Assembly (NCBI GenBank): GCA_964020975.1
Contig: OZ026612.1
Span: 128,259,741 to 128,323,740, forward strand
DNA from: Hermodice carunculata
Taxonomy: Eukaryota > Annelida > Polychaeta > Eunicida > Amphinomidae
DNA: 64,000 nt
Reading direction: 5' to 3'
Numbering within the stretch: the first letter of the stretch is position 1; every line of letters starts with the position of its first letter. Position numbers and translations under genes: made by a program. The notes below the pieces were generated by a model that saw only the letters and a list, made by a program, of their open reading frames with translations, was not told where the DNA came from and searched no databases. This document shows positions 11,601 to 24,229 of this stretch, piece by piece.

Positions 11601-14081
11601 GTCTGATATTTCTAGTAGAGGGTGTATATATGAGTGTAAGCAATTAAAAAGGTTTGACAGAAATATAGTCTGAACTTTAAATAGAGACTTTAATGCAAAA
11701 CGAGAGAAAAACACCTTCTCCACGACTGTTTACAAACAAGCAAAGTGTTTATGGACCAAGTGTGCCACAGACAATGTAGCCATCTCTTTGAATTCATGTT
11801 TACTTGATTTGAAATCAGTTGCACAGACAAATCAATAATTATTCCAAACGTTATGCAATAAGGAGGTTGTTAAGAAAACGGTTTTCAAATTCGTGGCGAA
11901 ACAGATGCTTCCAAACCTATCAACCTTCAAATCTAACCTTGTGTAGCTTAACTACAAAGACATATTCTCAGCATTGACAAAAATTACTCTTGTTCTGACC
12001 TGTTGCGGATTTATACATGATCTGCAACAGTAATCATTTGTTAATAATTTATATTTTTGTCGGTATGACATGACAAAAAAAAAAACAACCTGCATAATAT
12101 TTGGTATACTTACACATCTCATTTGTAAAATTTGTCGTGTGATGGAACATGCTGAAAATCTCTATTGCTAAGAAAGGTAATAGAACTTTCATCTTCAAGC
12201 AATAGTAGCTCTGTTACCAGGCAGATGGACACAGGTGATTATGATAACTTTGAGTTCAGTACTTACACAGTGTTTGGCACCTCACTACTACGTAAGCTAT
12301 GACATGGAGACATGGCTGGTCACGATTATGTAAGAACATAGTATACAGCTGGGACTCCCGTGTCATATAAAACATGTGCACATTCTGGAAATATCAACTC
12401 AGGACAAGGTTCTACCTAACATTAAACTGAGAAAAAAGTGGTGTTATTTTCCCAAAATTGTGTTCATTCACTGAAAGAAGTTAACCTATTTTACTGTTAT
12501 GTAAACATTTCTCTAGTTAACTTGCCACTGTCCATTCCAACTGATGGCTGCCCGAAAATTTATTCACGTTAATCGTTATTTAGCAGGATAGGTATCAAGC
12601 AGACTGTCGCCGCAACGGGGTTTTTATTAGGCAATGGAGGTGAGAAAGCAGTCCTGCACAGTAGCTGTAGCTGTGGCAAAAGTCCTGGATTGACTGCAAG
12701 CCTTTGAAGAATCTACACTAAACATGGAAAGCAAAATTCACAATTGCTTTAAAAACACCAGCCTTTGGGGGTAAGAAAATGATTTTGTCAAATTTTGGAC
12801 AAATCATTAAAAGTGTGTGAGATAGCATCACCAATTAGGTAACTATTTGGTGTTATGATCTCAATACATGTATGCCCTGTAAGGTATCAGGGATTTTTAT
12901 TACAGTATTTTTACAAATTTAATACGCAAAGTGTCTTTTCAAGATGGTAAACCTTGCGCAGCAGTTCATATATGACTGATACGCATAGAATTAAAGAATT
13001 GGCCTTTTTTAGAACACTCCCCTCTTCCCCACGAAAGATTTGAACTCCAGGGGTTTACTAAAAAACGCTTTGTTCAATTAACATTAGGGAATTAGATTTG
13101 GGATATATGAATGTGAAACAGCCCTTTGTGTGCAGGTAGCTATGTCTGTAGTCAAAATCTAAAGAATGACAGTCCATTCACTACTATATTAATATTAAAA
13201 GTACTTCGCTAATTTTGTCAAATTATCTTCACACCGAGAGAGATGTCTTAAAAAGATATGTGGTCTCTCATTAGAGGTGTCTCTCAAGACAGGTGCCACT
13301 GTATCATATTGCATATAGTATGGAATCACCCATCGAAATAAAAAATTAACTATTCACAAACGAAATTTCACCTATTTTACACACACACGCATGTATGGAG
13401 CACTAGATTCTGATAAGCTCAACCCATGTTTTACACTTTACACCCATATTGTGTGCACATATTTTTACACATCTTCTCCGTGAAAAGGTAGCACACCAAA
13501 TTCTGGACACGCACGGGCTTTTACCTTTGTGTGCGGGAAAGGGGGGTGGGGAGAGCATACATGGTCTGTATATAGACCTAGGCCTACACTTTAGGAAGGT
13601 ACAGTAGGGCCTTTGTTTTTTCCACTTTACCAACCAATCAGGCCATGCATGGCTGTCCCGGGACTGCTGTACATTACTAATAATTATCCTTTCCCTGTCG
13701 TATACTTTGAGCACTCGGCTTGCTGATACTTGAATGAAAGGTCTTTTCTTGAGGAACGTAATTCTTAAATCAATTTAGATTTTCAAACAGGGCAGCTGTA
13801 AGTGTTGGTCAAAGTGATCAAATAGTGTCAAAGCCTGGGAGGGGGGTGGATACGTGTATACAATACAGTCAAACATGAAAATCAACGCACATTGTGACGA
13901 TCCGTAACACTAAGCTTCTCAAAAATCGCGCCATAGGCACAGGTTAAGTTTCGTTGCAGTGCAGTCATTTGACAGTTTCAAAGCTTCAAGGACAAATTAA
14001 AACGGGCACAAGTACCATGAAGCTTAAACAAGCTAAACACAGTTACTACTACGTGTATATATAAGTTCATGCTTTACCTTG
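8650..14081. other. Long stretch with no recognised gene
   Basis: 5.4 kb of AT-rich sequence. There is a (ATC)-rich patch at about 8880-8905. Open frames reach only about 60-103 codons (for example 13403-13714 minus and 10466-10762 plus) and show no domain motifs. No tRNA-like, rRNA-like or transposase signature was found by eye. It may contain introns or regulatory DNA of an unseen gene. Confidence 0.45.
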
Positions 14082-14099
14082 TATATGTATGTGTGTATG

Positions 14100-14142
<43 letters not shown>

Positions 14143-14143
14143 T

Positions 14144-14175
<32 letters not shown>

Positions 14176-14206
14176 CGTGCATGCGTGCGTGTGTGTGCTT
14201 GTGTGC
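14082..14206. repeat. Compound (GTAT)n-(AT)n-(GT/GC)n microsatellite
   Basis: TATGTATGTG units pass into pure AT, are interrupted by TTTATTTAT, and then pass into GTGTGTGCGTGC. The block is composed of alternating purine-pyrimidine sequence. Confidence 0.95.
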
Positions 14207-17200
14207 TGAGAACTTCATAATGTTGCCAAGCGGTGGAGCACATACACACATTTCAGTACATTTGGGCTTGCTGGGAGGGTATATAAATGTGTGTATGTTT
14301 AGGGGGAGGGGGGAGGGCTGCGTAGAAAAAGTTGGGCCTAGATGGTTAGGCCTATAATGACTTTTCTTATGTGTGATCCCAAGTGTTTGCTAATTAATCA
14401 ATCGATCAGTCAATCATTCAACCAATTAATCAATAAAGAAACAATTAAAGAGAGAAAGAAAGGCAGGAAGGAAGAAAGAAAAACCCAGTTTTGACACAAA
14501 TAAATTCAGTGTTCTTGCCTTGTGGTGACTTTACTGAACAACTGCTGAATACATTCGTACTGTACGACAGGGTATTTTAGGGCCTCCTGTCAATTATAAT
14601 AGCCCTGCTGTGAGCCTAGCCTTTGAAGTATATCTCCTTGTTCTTATTTGTTCTAGATTTGTACTGACAGAAACAACAGGCAGAAGCTACCTCCACGCAA
14701 GCTCTCATTATGTCAGAAATGTACTTCGGGGTTCTTAGTGTACTCTCTACAGGTACTATCCATACGCACTACACACAAACACCGTCCACAGCACAACAAT
14801 TCATCTAGTTGTCTCCTCCATTGCTTAAGACATGGGGACACGCGACCACAGTATGGACGTGTTCAAACCTGGATAATCAACATTTTGTTATAATTCTGTT
14901 TTCATTTTACCATAGCTCAAAAACACGTCAAAACAGGATCCCTTTCATTATCACACTTTTTATATACACTAGTTTAAACACAATGTAATTGAATTTTAAT
15001 GAAAAATAGCTTGAATGACTAAAAATAAACAAATTAACATCACTGCAATGACTGTGAGGCAGACCGACATGTATTTGTTTTCAATGGAAATAAACACATT
15101 GACTGTGAAACTACTTATACAAATAGTCATTTAAGCTTTGTATTAAAAAATGAATGTGTCCAATGAGCCCACTAATATATATAGTAGTATAGATTTTGCA
15201 TTAAAAATAAATGGTTGACTGAGAGCCTAAAACTAGTCATAGTTAGGTAGGTGTTGCAGAGCCACATGTAGTCACGCATCACGCAGCGATACTCGGCTTT
15301 CCTATCACACAAATCCTTGAAACCTACAATACACTCATCGCAGTCTCGACATCCACGCATTAAGAATCCAGTAAACAGTATGGTGGACAAATTCATCATG
15401 TGGGGTCCTTGCGAGCCTCAATAACGAATTTCTACTGTCAGCAACATTCAGCAAGCAAACGCTCACATTACTTTTACAAGGTGAGCGAACGCTATTCATG
15501 CTCTTATACTTTGAGACGGGGGGGGGGGTGATTGTTCTGAAGCAGGTGTGCTGGAAGGTTGGTTTGTTGATGTACATAATTTCCAATTATTGTCGTGCTG
15601 CGTGGTAACTTAGTTCAACAAACGTTCTCCGCCACATCATTGCGTCATGGCATAGCACACTGAGGCCATCAAAAATTTGTAATTGTAAAAACTAAACAAA
15701 ATGTTGGATTGTTATCGTCGTGTAATGTCAGGAACAGATAAAAAGTTTATGTTTCCTCACTTTTTCGTTTAACACACACGAACAGGCTATCAATATGTGT
15801 ATCTGTGAAGAATATGATAATTTAGCCCCACCCCACCCCCCACCCCAACAAAAATAGCAGTTTAAACCTGCAACTTTCCGTTTCTGGTTATTTTGTCACC
15901 AAATCACAATATATCTAACATGTGGAAAAATTGGAAGGGGGAGGGCAGATGAATGAAATTAAGCATGGATAATGAAATTAATGACATTGTGTGGAAACAA
16001 CCTTGTTTTCACTTCCATTTCACATGGTAAATTAGTCACCTATAGAAGCCACATTTCAACTTAATACACTCAACCTTGTAAAGGTCACCTAAGCACACTT
16101 TAAAAGCACCTCTGGCAATCCCACAAATGTTGGCCACTTTTCTAAGGAAGATTGGATTTCCTGTCTCAGAATGTTTTTCAGGCTCAAGAAATATTTTGAG
16201 TCAGTGTATAAAAACCTCATTCCACAAATAGAAAGACACAGTTGCTGTTGGGGATATTTCCCTGAAATATCACGAACTCTTATACAGAAGCCTAAAAGAT
16301 ATTTGTTAATTAACCAGCACAGATAGAAAAAGACAGCGCTAGTTTACAAAGTCAGATATCAAAGAATGATATGGGGTATAAATTTCAATAAAGCAGAAGA
16401 CCAAAGAACTGTTTTCTGCCTTAATACATATACATGATACAAGGCTGGATATGCATGACCCTGCATGGCTTAAATATATATGATGACTATGAACATTGCA
16501 ATTAATTTTTAGATACTTCCAATTTTAAATAATTTATTAACAACAAACCACAAAGATACAGAAACTTACAACTTATGTATGACAGATATATAATCAGAGG
16601 CATTATAGTCACTTTGTTGTGATCAGCACATAATGTAAGAATCGGGATTTTTGAGGACAAGAGAAAACATCAGCATTATTTGGAAAGTAGAGCACCTGAG
16701 AAGGAACTCCAAATCATTGATGAAAAGTACAAAAGTGTTTTATGTATTTCAACAGCTCTATTCACAGATTTAAAAACCGGTCAAGGGTTCAAAGTTTCAA
16801 GCTAATTGTTAAATAATCATTTTGATTTGTGACGTGTGAACTGAGCGATGCCTATGCAAATGCCGTAATCGGTTTATGCAAGTTCAGGTCGTAGGGGTTA
16901 TTTCACGGAAATATGTACCTATGACGTTGGGAAGGTAACATAAATTTGTTGCATTCAGTTTACTTTTCCACACAGGCCGTTTGATATGTTTGAGAAACCA
17001 CGCCTGTGTAAGCATTTTAGATTTTCGGTTTTTCTAAAACAGACGTCAATACAGAAAACTCCTGAGACCTTTTAGCCCTATAATTGCATTTGTATAGAAT
17101 TTTACTGATGCTGTAGGAACGCCAGAAAAATCTTAACAACCCTGGTATTAGGTGCCGAAGTGAAATAATCGCTATATGGAACGCTTGGCGCCTCAGCAAA

Positions 17201-17358
17201 TGTACAGACGGTAGTTCCCGCATTAAAAAAAAGTTTTCGGCGATACTGTCAAAGAATGTATTCCCAGAAAAGAAATCAGTATTGGACCTAAAGATACATT
17301 TGATTCATAGTAATAATAATAATGTCTGATGAGGAAACGGAATCGCGCCTGGAAAATA
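14207..17358. other. No recognised gene
   Basis: Contains a purine-rich patch (GAAAGAAAGG, about 14440-14480), (AATC)-like repetition at about 14390-14430 and a G11 run at 15518-15528. Open frames stay under 100 codons without motifs. Confidence 0.45.
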
Positions 17359-17382
17359 ATACCACCACCACCACCACCACCA
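17359..17382 (+). repeat. (ACC)n microsatellite
   Basis: Eight consecutive ACC/CCA triplets. Confidence 0.9.
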
Positions 17383-17527
17383 CCCTCCTTAAAAAAAGAC
17401 ACCGGAAACCAATCTCCTGTAACTGACAGACTGTATGCGGCTCATTAGCTGCATCGTAACGTTTCAGTCTCGGCGCAGAAGGTACGCTTCGGGCAATGCA
17501 AATATAGAAAGAAAATAAGCATGAAAA

Positions 17528-19200
17528 TTGGTAGAACTAATCAAAATATGTTCTGGGATGCTAGCTGCACCTAAACACCCCGCTCTTATCGAAAACGACA
17601 CCATCATTTTTAAGAATAATGAGAAAGGTCAAGTTATCTACCAATGTGTTGCTGCTCAGAGCAGAATCTCCCTAGCCAACACCCCAGCCCCTTTACCTGC
17701 TTTTACGCACCGTACAAATGCTAGGTTGGAAGCCATCGTTTGAAATGATAATATCTGCAATATACTTCTGTCGCTTAAACCTGGCTCCGCAGCAGGGTAG
17801 GGCTTTAGTACGTTTTTACTGAAACAAACTGGCTCTGGGCATTTCTACATCTCTATGTAGATGTTTCAACAGTTTGCGGTCTCTTGGTAAATTTCCTATG
17901 CTATGAAAAGCTTCACATATTTGTCCTTTTCACAAGCAATCGGATATGCAGTTGAAATGGAACTAACGGCTAATATCCTTTTTACACAACGGCTTTGAGG
18001 TCTCCACAGGATTGGTGTACACTGAATATTATGAATATTGAATGAAATACAGTCTCTTGACCAGGCCAAATTTAAGCTTCACTTCCAACGACTCCTCCAC
18101 AAAACAACTAATCTGTACTGTACGTGTCATCTCCAATGGTCTGGAACTAAACAAAGAGACCGGGATGGTCTTTCTTGACATACGTAACGCATTTGACCGC
18201 GTATGGCGTGTAGACAAGTTTTCCTCTCTTTAAAATGTTTCTCCCAATCATTACTACCCGACCCATCATCAAATGGTTTGGAAACTGTCTCAGTAATCGC
18301 CATAAAGGGTTGTCATACAGTTTATCATGGACAAAACTCTTCACGGTTACCTATATAAGCTGGTGTGTCCCAGTGCTCTTTCTTCGGGCCTCTTTTGCTC
18401 TCAACTTGCATTGATGACATTGTTAATACTATAACATATGACATCGGAACTTTTGTTGATGGCACTAGCATTTCTAGAAATTGTTTATAACGGCAAACTT
18501 CTAGATGTTGCGTTAATACTAACAATGGCAGTCCATCCATGTATGGTTGGTTGTGGCGCGTCACATTAACTGCGACTAATTCCTCTCGGTTTTGAATTCC
18601 TGTAAAAGAAATAAAGAAAACCTTTTAGTCTCTACCTAGGCCGTTCTGCAAATACTGAGGCCAAAAACAATACTCACTTATGCAAAATTCTCCTGCCATG
18701 ACCTAAAGTGGCACTTGCACATAAATCGCATTGTCAGAAAAGCAAGTATACGTCTGTACCTGCCTAAAAGACTCAGCTCCAAACGTTCCAGGAGAACCCA
18801 GGAAGAATTGTATATGCCCTTGGTTAACCCATTTTGGGAATATGGATAGTTCCTTTTTGACAATTGCAGGCAAGAGCTGTCTGAATTCTTGGAAGGATTA
18901 CAATGTGAAGCAGCCAGAATCTGTACTGACGCCATGAAATTTTCGCCGAACGAAATGCTTCTGACCAAAATTGGTTGGAAGACGTAACACAGTGGTAGAA
19001 AGTTTTTAACCTTATAAAATATTAAATAAGCTTACTGGCCCTAACCTTAATGACTTAATTTCAAACAAAGGTACTACGACAAGCAGCCCGTCCTCTCCAA
19101 AATTCCCTTCAACATTTACAAATTAAATATATAGATAGCTCGTTACTTGAGGTTGTTTCTGCCCTTTACTATTTGTCTATGAAATGATGGACCAGACGAG
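17528..19200 (+). mobile_element. LINE (CR1/Jockey-group) ORF2 relic, plus strand
   Basis: The pieces follow LINE order. A linker with 'LPAFTHRTNARLEAIV' is followed by 'NILLSLKPGSAAG' at about 17750-17800, matching the usual LxPxKAxGPDG. An RT palm piece lies at 18042-18233 (NDSSTKQLI...GMVFLDIRNAFDRVW). Near 18355-18470 come AGVSQCSFFGPLL, IDDIVN and FVDGTSIS, a decayed FADDTSI active site. The thumb and C-terminal part lie at about 18695-18990 (HLHINRIVRKASIRLYLPKR, then EYG and DNC, then AARICTDA). A final 'KLTGPNLNDLIS' piece is near 19030. The active-site second Asp is changed to Gly, and several frameshifts and stops occur, so the copy cannot be functional. The N-terminal endonuclease was not found upstream. 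Confidence 0.8.
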
Positions 19201-20604
19201 GTCAAAGCGTCCGCAACACTTTCAATCGCCATGGCAAAATCAAACAAACTTTTGTTTTTCCGTCATCAAATCCCAAAAATATTTTGCGTTTGGTTATCGT
19301 TTTGCATACATTATTCAGATGTACCTACTCCTTTGGCGTTCAACTCAATTCTTATTTATTTGATGTCAGCATTTCGCACTGGCAGCGTGCTCGTGTAACT
19401 GCTTAAAATGAAGGCATTCCCTGTTGTTTTGTCCTCTTTACGAACTAGCTGGCCTGAAACTTCGAAGATCGGTTACGTGCTTACTGCTGGTGTGCCTCCA
19501 AATCTGTTATTGAACCTTTGCTTGCCGGTTATAGTTTCTAAGAAATTATGCTATGTGGAAGTGCAGACCTTTCAGACAAATTCAACACCGGTAGTTTTGC
19601 TGCAGCACCATTGTATATCACCAAGACCAGACGTTCCGTGAACGAATAACTATAATTTACTGTTATACCTTTCTGGAACGCACCTTTCAAATAGAACATG
19701 GTGTTATATCCAGTGCCTTTAGTGTTTTGTCTGGAGACTCACTCGATTAGCCATTCGTTAGCTTATAGGCCAATCCAGGTTTGAAATAAATAAGTTCTCA
19801 ACACTAGAACGGGGATTAAATCCGTGCGCCTGAGATTGACTGAATTCTGCGGAAGTCACAATCGCCAGCAAACCTTTTTGTGAATATTAAGATGGGCTAC
19901 TGGGAGTAGACATGTTCGGATTTCTGTGCTGTTCACATGCCTTACCTTGGGAATCTTACCATTTATCCAACATAAGCCAGAGTAGTCGTAATGCACTCAC
20001 CATCCCATCACATCCACACGCCCATGGGCACATAATATACCGATAGTTTGAAAAAAAAATAAATATATCCGACTTAAGTATAGAATAAACGACATTTATT
20101 CTGATACCACCTAGCGGGGAAATGTTTATTGCCAACAACATGTACAGATATACAAAGAATACGATCAGTGACCAAAACGAGGGTGAAGAAACCAGGCTGG
20201 GTCCATGTGCTTCATACATTGGTAAACAAAACACTCGGTTTTATGTGAAGCAATTAATTTGTGCATTCATCTGAATCCAAATATGCATTGAAAAAAATCT
20301 AGATTTAATTCCCTTTTTTTGTTTGTTTGTTTGTTTGTTTCACCAGAGCAAAGTTGTATATGCTAGGATCTCTGAATGAAATACAAACTTTTGATGAGTT
20401 TGTCACACACATTGGAAGATGGAATTTCAGGGAATTTCTAATTCTATAAATATGAACTGAATCATCACATTAAGCCTGATAGTCAAACTTATCTGTTAAC
20501 CACCCTGTTATAAATTTAGATCTGAAATCTATGGCAAGTCTTCTGACATTGAGTCCCATTTGACGATACCATTTAATTATTCATCGGTGTCGTCAATTAA
20601 GACG
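19201..20604. other. No recognised gene
   Basis: May include the decayed 3' end of the preceding LINE to about 19650, but no motif is secure. A (TTTG)n run lies at about 20317-20340. Only short open frames are present. Confidence 0.4.
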
Positions 20605-21150
20605 TATTTAGCGATATCGCCATATGGTTTAGCGACGTAGCTTTATACATAAATTAGTGCATGCAAGGAAATGTACTCTGCATTTACAATGATTGGCCCA
20701 AAGCGGCGAGCGTTTGGACCCGTTGGCCTAACTGGTAAGTTTGACAACAAAATTATTGGTCCGCATTCAGTGGCTTAGCCACATGGACAGGAAGCGGAGA
20801 TACATTTAGCGATATCGCTTAATATATTATTGAATCATTTGGAGATATCGCTAAAGCATGCACATCTAGCGATATCACTAAACTGTTTAGGGATATTACT
20901 TACTAATTAAAAGATATCCCTAAATATTAAGGGACATCTATAAAAGTGTATGATTTAGTAATATCTCTAAATGATTCAGCGATATTGCTAAATGACTTAG
21001 GAGTATCGCTAAATGATTTATTGATATCGCTAAGTCATTTGGTAATATCACTAAATAACCATTCAGCGATATTGCTAAATGATTTGGCAATTTCGCCAAA
21101 TTATTTCGCAATGTCACAAAAGGATTTAGTGATATCGCAAAACAGAAGTG
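20605..21150. repeat. 21-bp minisatellite of GATATCGC palindromes
   Basis: From about 20944 to 21145 the sequence is a chain of 21-bp units of the form TTyAGCGATATCGCTAAATGA, with about nine recognisable copies. Looser copies reach back to 20605. The core AGCGATATCGCT is self-complementary, so single units can fold. A 72-codon open frame (20946-21164) exists only because the period is a multiple of three, giving a repeating V/A-I-S-L-N-D heptad. It is not regarded as a gene. Unit divergence rises toward the left. Confidence 0.85.
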
Positions 21151-21960
21151 TGAAAACGGCTTGACATAGAAAACATAAATGTATTGATATCTGAAACATT
21201 CAAAATAACTTTATTCTGCTTTAAGAAAAACTCAAGGCTGCATTTTTATAAAATTAATTGCTCTCCCCAGTTTCTTTGGAGCACTGTCAGTAGATAGATA
21301 TTGGTCTAATAATTACTGCTGTAGACAATATTTCACGATGAAGAATGTGGAAAACAAAATCACATAAGACAATTTTAATAACGCATTTTTGCCAGTATGT
21401 CTTTGGCCCCACGTAAGGTTTCAATATTGTTGGGTTTTTTCGACAGAAATAAGATTACCCTGGAATTATGTTCAGTTTAAAATCAATACAAACACCCCGA
21501 TAAATGTTACCTTTTCTACGTGTGTAATAATTTGACCATCTAGATTGACTTAAATATTCTTTACAATACACTTTGCCCTATTTGTAAAACTGATATAAAA
21601 AATTCCATTTTGGCATTTACTGATAACTATTTAATCGCAGACAATGGCATGACTGGGGGGGTATTATTTTTATGCATCGATTTGACTTTAATTACAATTT
21701 ACCGTAAGCGACCTTTTCTTTTTTTCTGGTTATCCTACTCTACATTTTGTTTAAAAATGTATACAATTGTCACAAGTGCACAAGATCTGCAATGGATCTA
21801 GCACTTGCACATGTTGGCTTAATAATGCTTTCTCCAAAACAGGAGTATTTATTTTCGGAATTTCGGGGTCAATCGACTGTAAATACTAAAAGTTTGAAGC
21901 CTCTTTGTCCCACCAGGTGAACATGTCACTGCATCTTTAAATAGAGGACTGGTAAATTAT
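21151..21960. other. No recognised gene
   Basis: AT-rich. Short frames only. It may hold the lost 5' part of the hAT element that follows, but no zinc-finger or catalytic motif could be read. Confidence 0.4.
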
Positions 21961-21966
21961 GAAATT

Positions 21967-22710
21967 TTGATGGAAACACTACAACAGTTGTCTCACTTGC
22001 ACTTCAGTCCATCTGAACAGCTTTTACTCATATTACAGGCGAAAGGCACAAGTGCCCAGGATGCTGTTGCTGCGGTAGGTTTGACCAAGGCCTTTTACAC
22101 CAGACAAAGGGAGCAGACAGCATTCACGAAATTTTATGAGGCAGTAGTGGCAAAGGCTGAAGACAAAACTGAACCCCCTGACCTGCACAGGTACCGACAC
22201 ACACCAATACGCATTGACGATGAAATCGCAGCACACCAGTATCAGCTAACCGAAGATATGTACAGACATTAATACTTCGAAGATCTTGAATATGATACTG
22301 GTGAAATATCGAAGCGGTTGCCACAAAATGATTTCAGTATTGTTTCAAGCATGGAGTCTGTTTTACTGAGTGGGGCCAGTGACAATGCAGTGGAAATACC
22401 AAGAAAACTTCTCGACATGCATAGCAAAGACATTAATATTGGTCGCTTGTGTGAGGCCTTCAACAAGTGTCCGTTGACTGCCAAGCAAATGTTATGTGAG
22501 GTGCATTCCTTACTTTGCCTGAATCTCACTATTCCAGTGACAACCGCTGCAGCTGAAAGAACATTTTTAGTTTTAAAGAGGGTGTTAACATATCTCAGGT
22601 CAACAAAGACTCAACAATGCGATGCTACCCATAAAGATGCTACTAGCAGACTTGACCTGGTTGATGTTGCCAACACATTTATTCAGTCCAACGACGGATG
22701 GGGGTAGTAT
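21967..22710 (+). pseudogene. hAT-family transposase, C-terminal third
   Basis: One frame runs 21967-22707 with a single TAA at 22270-22272. It reads like the C-terminal third of ZMYM1/TTF-type hAT transposases: a helical stretch ending in MYRH then YFEDLEYDTGEISKRL, and at about 22525-22600 the hATC dimerisation motif, TIPVTTAAAERTFLVLKR followed by YLRST. 'RLDLVDVANTFI' closes the protein as in the family. A short deletion or shift near 22620-22635 appears to have removed the usual 'RLNxLxLLxVH' link. The N-terminal zinc finger and the first catalytic residues are absent, so this is a 5'-truncated DNA-transposon remnant, or a domesticated gene fragment interrupted by one stop. Terminal inverted repeats were not identified. 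Confidence 0.8.
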
Positions 22711-22964
22711 TTTGAGAGCTACGAATAAAAGAGAGCTTCAATTAGTCATTGTAATTGAAGCAATAGACAAACCCCCCCTAATTTGTTTTAACCACATAAA
22801 AAATGAGTTCAATGCTAAGTTCATAATACGGATGACAATGGCAGTATACAGATGCTGCAATGGTAAAAAGGAATTTGATCTGAAATTATGATATAGTATA
22901 AAGATACGCAGTGTCAAAATCCCATGAGCGAATTCGTACATCTAAATAATCAAGGTAGTACAAG

Positions 22965-23046
<82 letters not shown>

Positions 23047-23805
23047 AACTTATAAGCTTAAAAAAGTATCACGTTTTGTGTTGGATTCCCTACAATAAAC
23101 TTATTACCCCTAGTTTCAGAAAAATAATCCTTTGCTTTAAGTCGATGCTTAAAAACTTCAAAGGAAAGCTTGTTTTACCACTTGAGATTTCAATTAATGA
23201 TGTGTTTTGCTTGACTATTCAAACTATGTCCACTCAAGATGCCATTATTTCTAGTTCTGCAAAATCCTAATAATTCAAGAACGTAACGCCTTTCCATTGG
23301 TGTTGTAATTTGAACAAATATAGTTCATGTTTCACTGGAAAAAGTATGCACATTCATTTTGATTAAAAGTCCACACTGTGACACGTATTGTGCAATACTT
23401 TTCTTTGCAGTATATTGGGTATGATATCGTACGTGTGAGCATTCTATGATTCTTTGTGTTCATGTGGTCAGATGCACCATAATTAACATGAGAAGCTTCA
23501 TTGAAAAAAAAATCCGGGGCAGCAGACCCCCTCCCACCAATAATCAATAGCTTCGTACACCTCTGTTGCATGTGCCCAGAGTAATGTTTGAGTATCTTCT
23601 ATGTTTGTTCAAATTTTATACACCAGCTTTGTTACATCATGTTGTAGTGGCGTCCTTTACATGTATCAGCTGTTTTTTCAGTTTGAATCATCATCATCGT
23701 AGTCGTCTTTTTTTTTTTCGTTGTCGATTAGTTTATATTGATGGTTATTCCCTAAACCTCGTTAAATAGACAAACTTTAGCATCACTATTATTAAGTTCA
23801 CTTTG
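22711..23805. other. Gene-free stretch with an (AT)n array at 22966-23043
   Basis: Includes about 38 pure AT units at 22966-23043. The remainder is AT-rich, with short open frames and no motif. Confidence 0.6.
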
Positions 23806-24214
23806 ACCAACCAGAATTTTGTTCAGTACTGTATACCCAACTGACCGTGCATTTTGTTCAGTCTTGCATACCCAACTTACTGTGCATTTTGTTCTGTACT
23901 GTGTACACAACTGACCGTGCATTTTGTTCAGTCCTGCATACCCAACTTACTGTGCATTTTGTTCTGTACTGTGTACACAACTGACCGTGCATTTTGTTCA
24001 GTCGTGCATACCCAACTTACTGTGCATTTTGTTCAGTACTGTATACCCAACTGACCGTGCATTTTGTTCAGTCCTGCATACCCAACTTACTGTGCATTTT
24101 GTTCTGTACTGTGTACACAACTGACCGTGCATTTTGTTCAGTCCTGCATACCCAACTTACTGTGCATTTTGTTCTGTACTGTATACACAACTGACCGTGC
24201 ATTTTCTGGTTGGT
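23806..24214. repeat. 35-bp satellite with 70-bp higher-order period
   Basis: About eleven 35-bp units alternate between two types. Type A begins TGCATTTTGTTCAGTCCTGC and ends in AACTTACTG. Type B begins TGCATTTTGTTCTGTACTGT and ends in AACTGACCG. The AB dimer repeats every 70 bp (starts near 23854, 23924, 23994, 24064 and 24134) with very few differences, so the array was homogenised recently. One B-type variant with TATACCC appears at the start and again in the middle. The array is bracketed by an exact 11-bp inverted repeat, ACCAACCAGAA at 23806-23816 and TTCTGGTTGGT at 24204-24214. Overlapping 66-codon open frames repeat with the 70-bp unit and are not genes. Confidence 0.95.
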
Positions 24215-24229
24215 ACTGGGTACATAATT

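Noticed and set aside
13403-13714. 103-codon minus-strand frame with several Cys and Arg residues
   Set aside because: No zinc-binding spacing or known domain; length is within chance expectation for this much sequence.
14033-14357. Ile/Tyr-rich frames on both strands, and similar ones at 22968, 27065, 46869 and 50540
   Set aside because: Translations of (AT)n microsatellites.
17325-17345. CTGATGAG followed by GAAAC, the two core words of a hammerhead ribozyme
   Set aside because: There is no stem II between them and the flanks cannot form stems I and III, so the core words are coincidental.
20946-21164. 72-codon frame of heptad-like repeats (VISLND)
   Set aside because: Arises because the 21-bp repeat is a multiple of three and stop-free in this frame.
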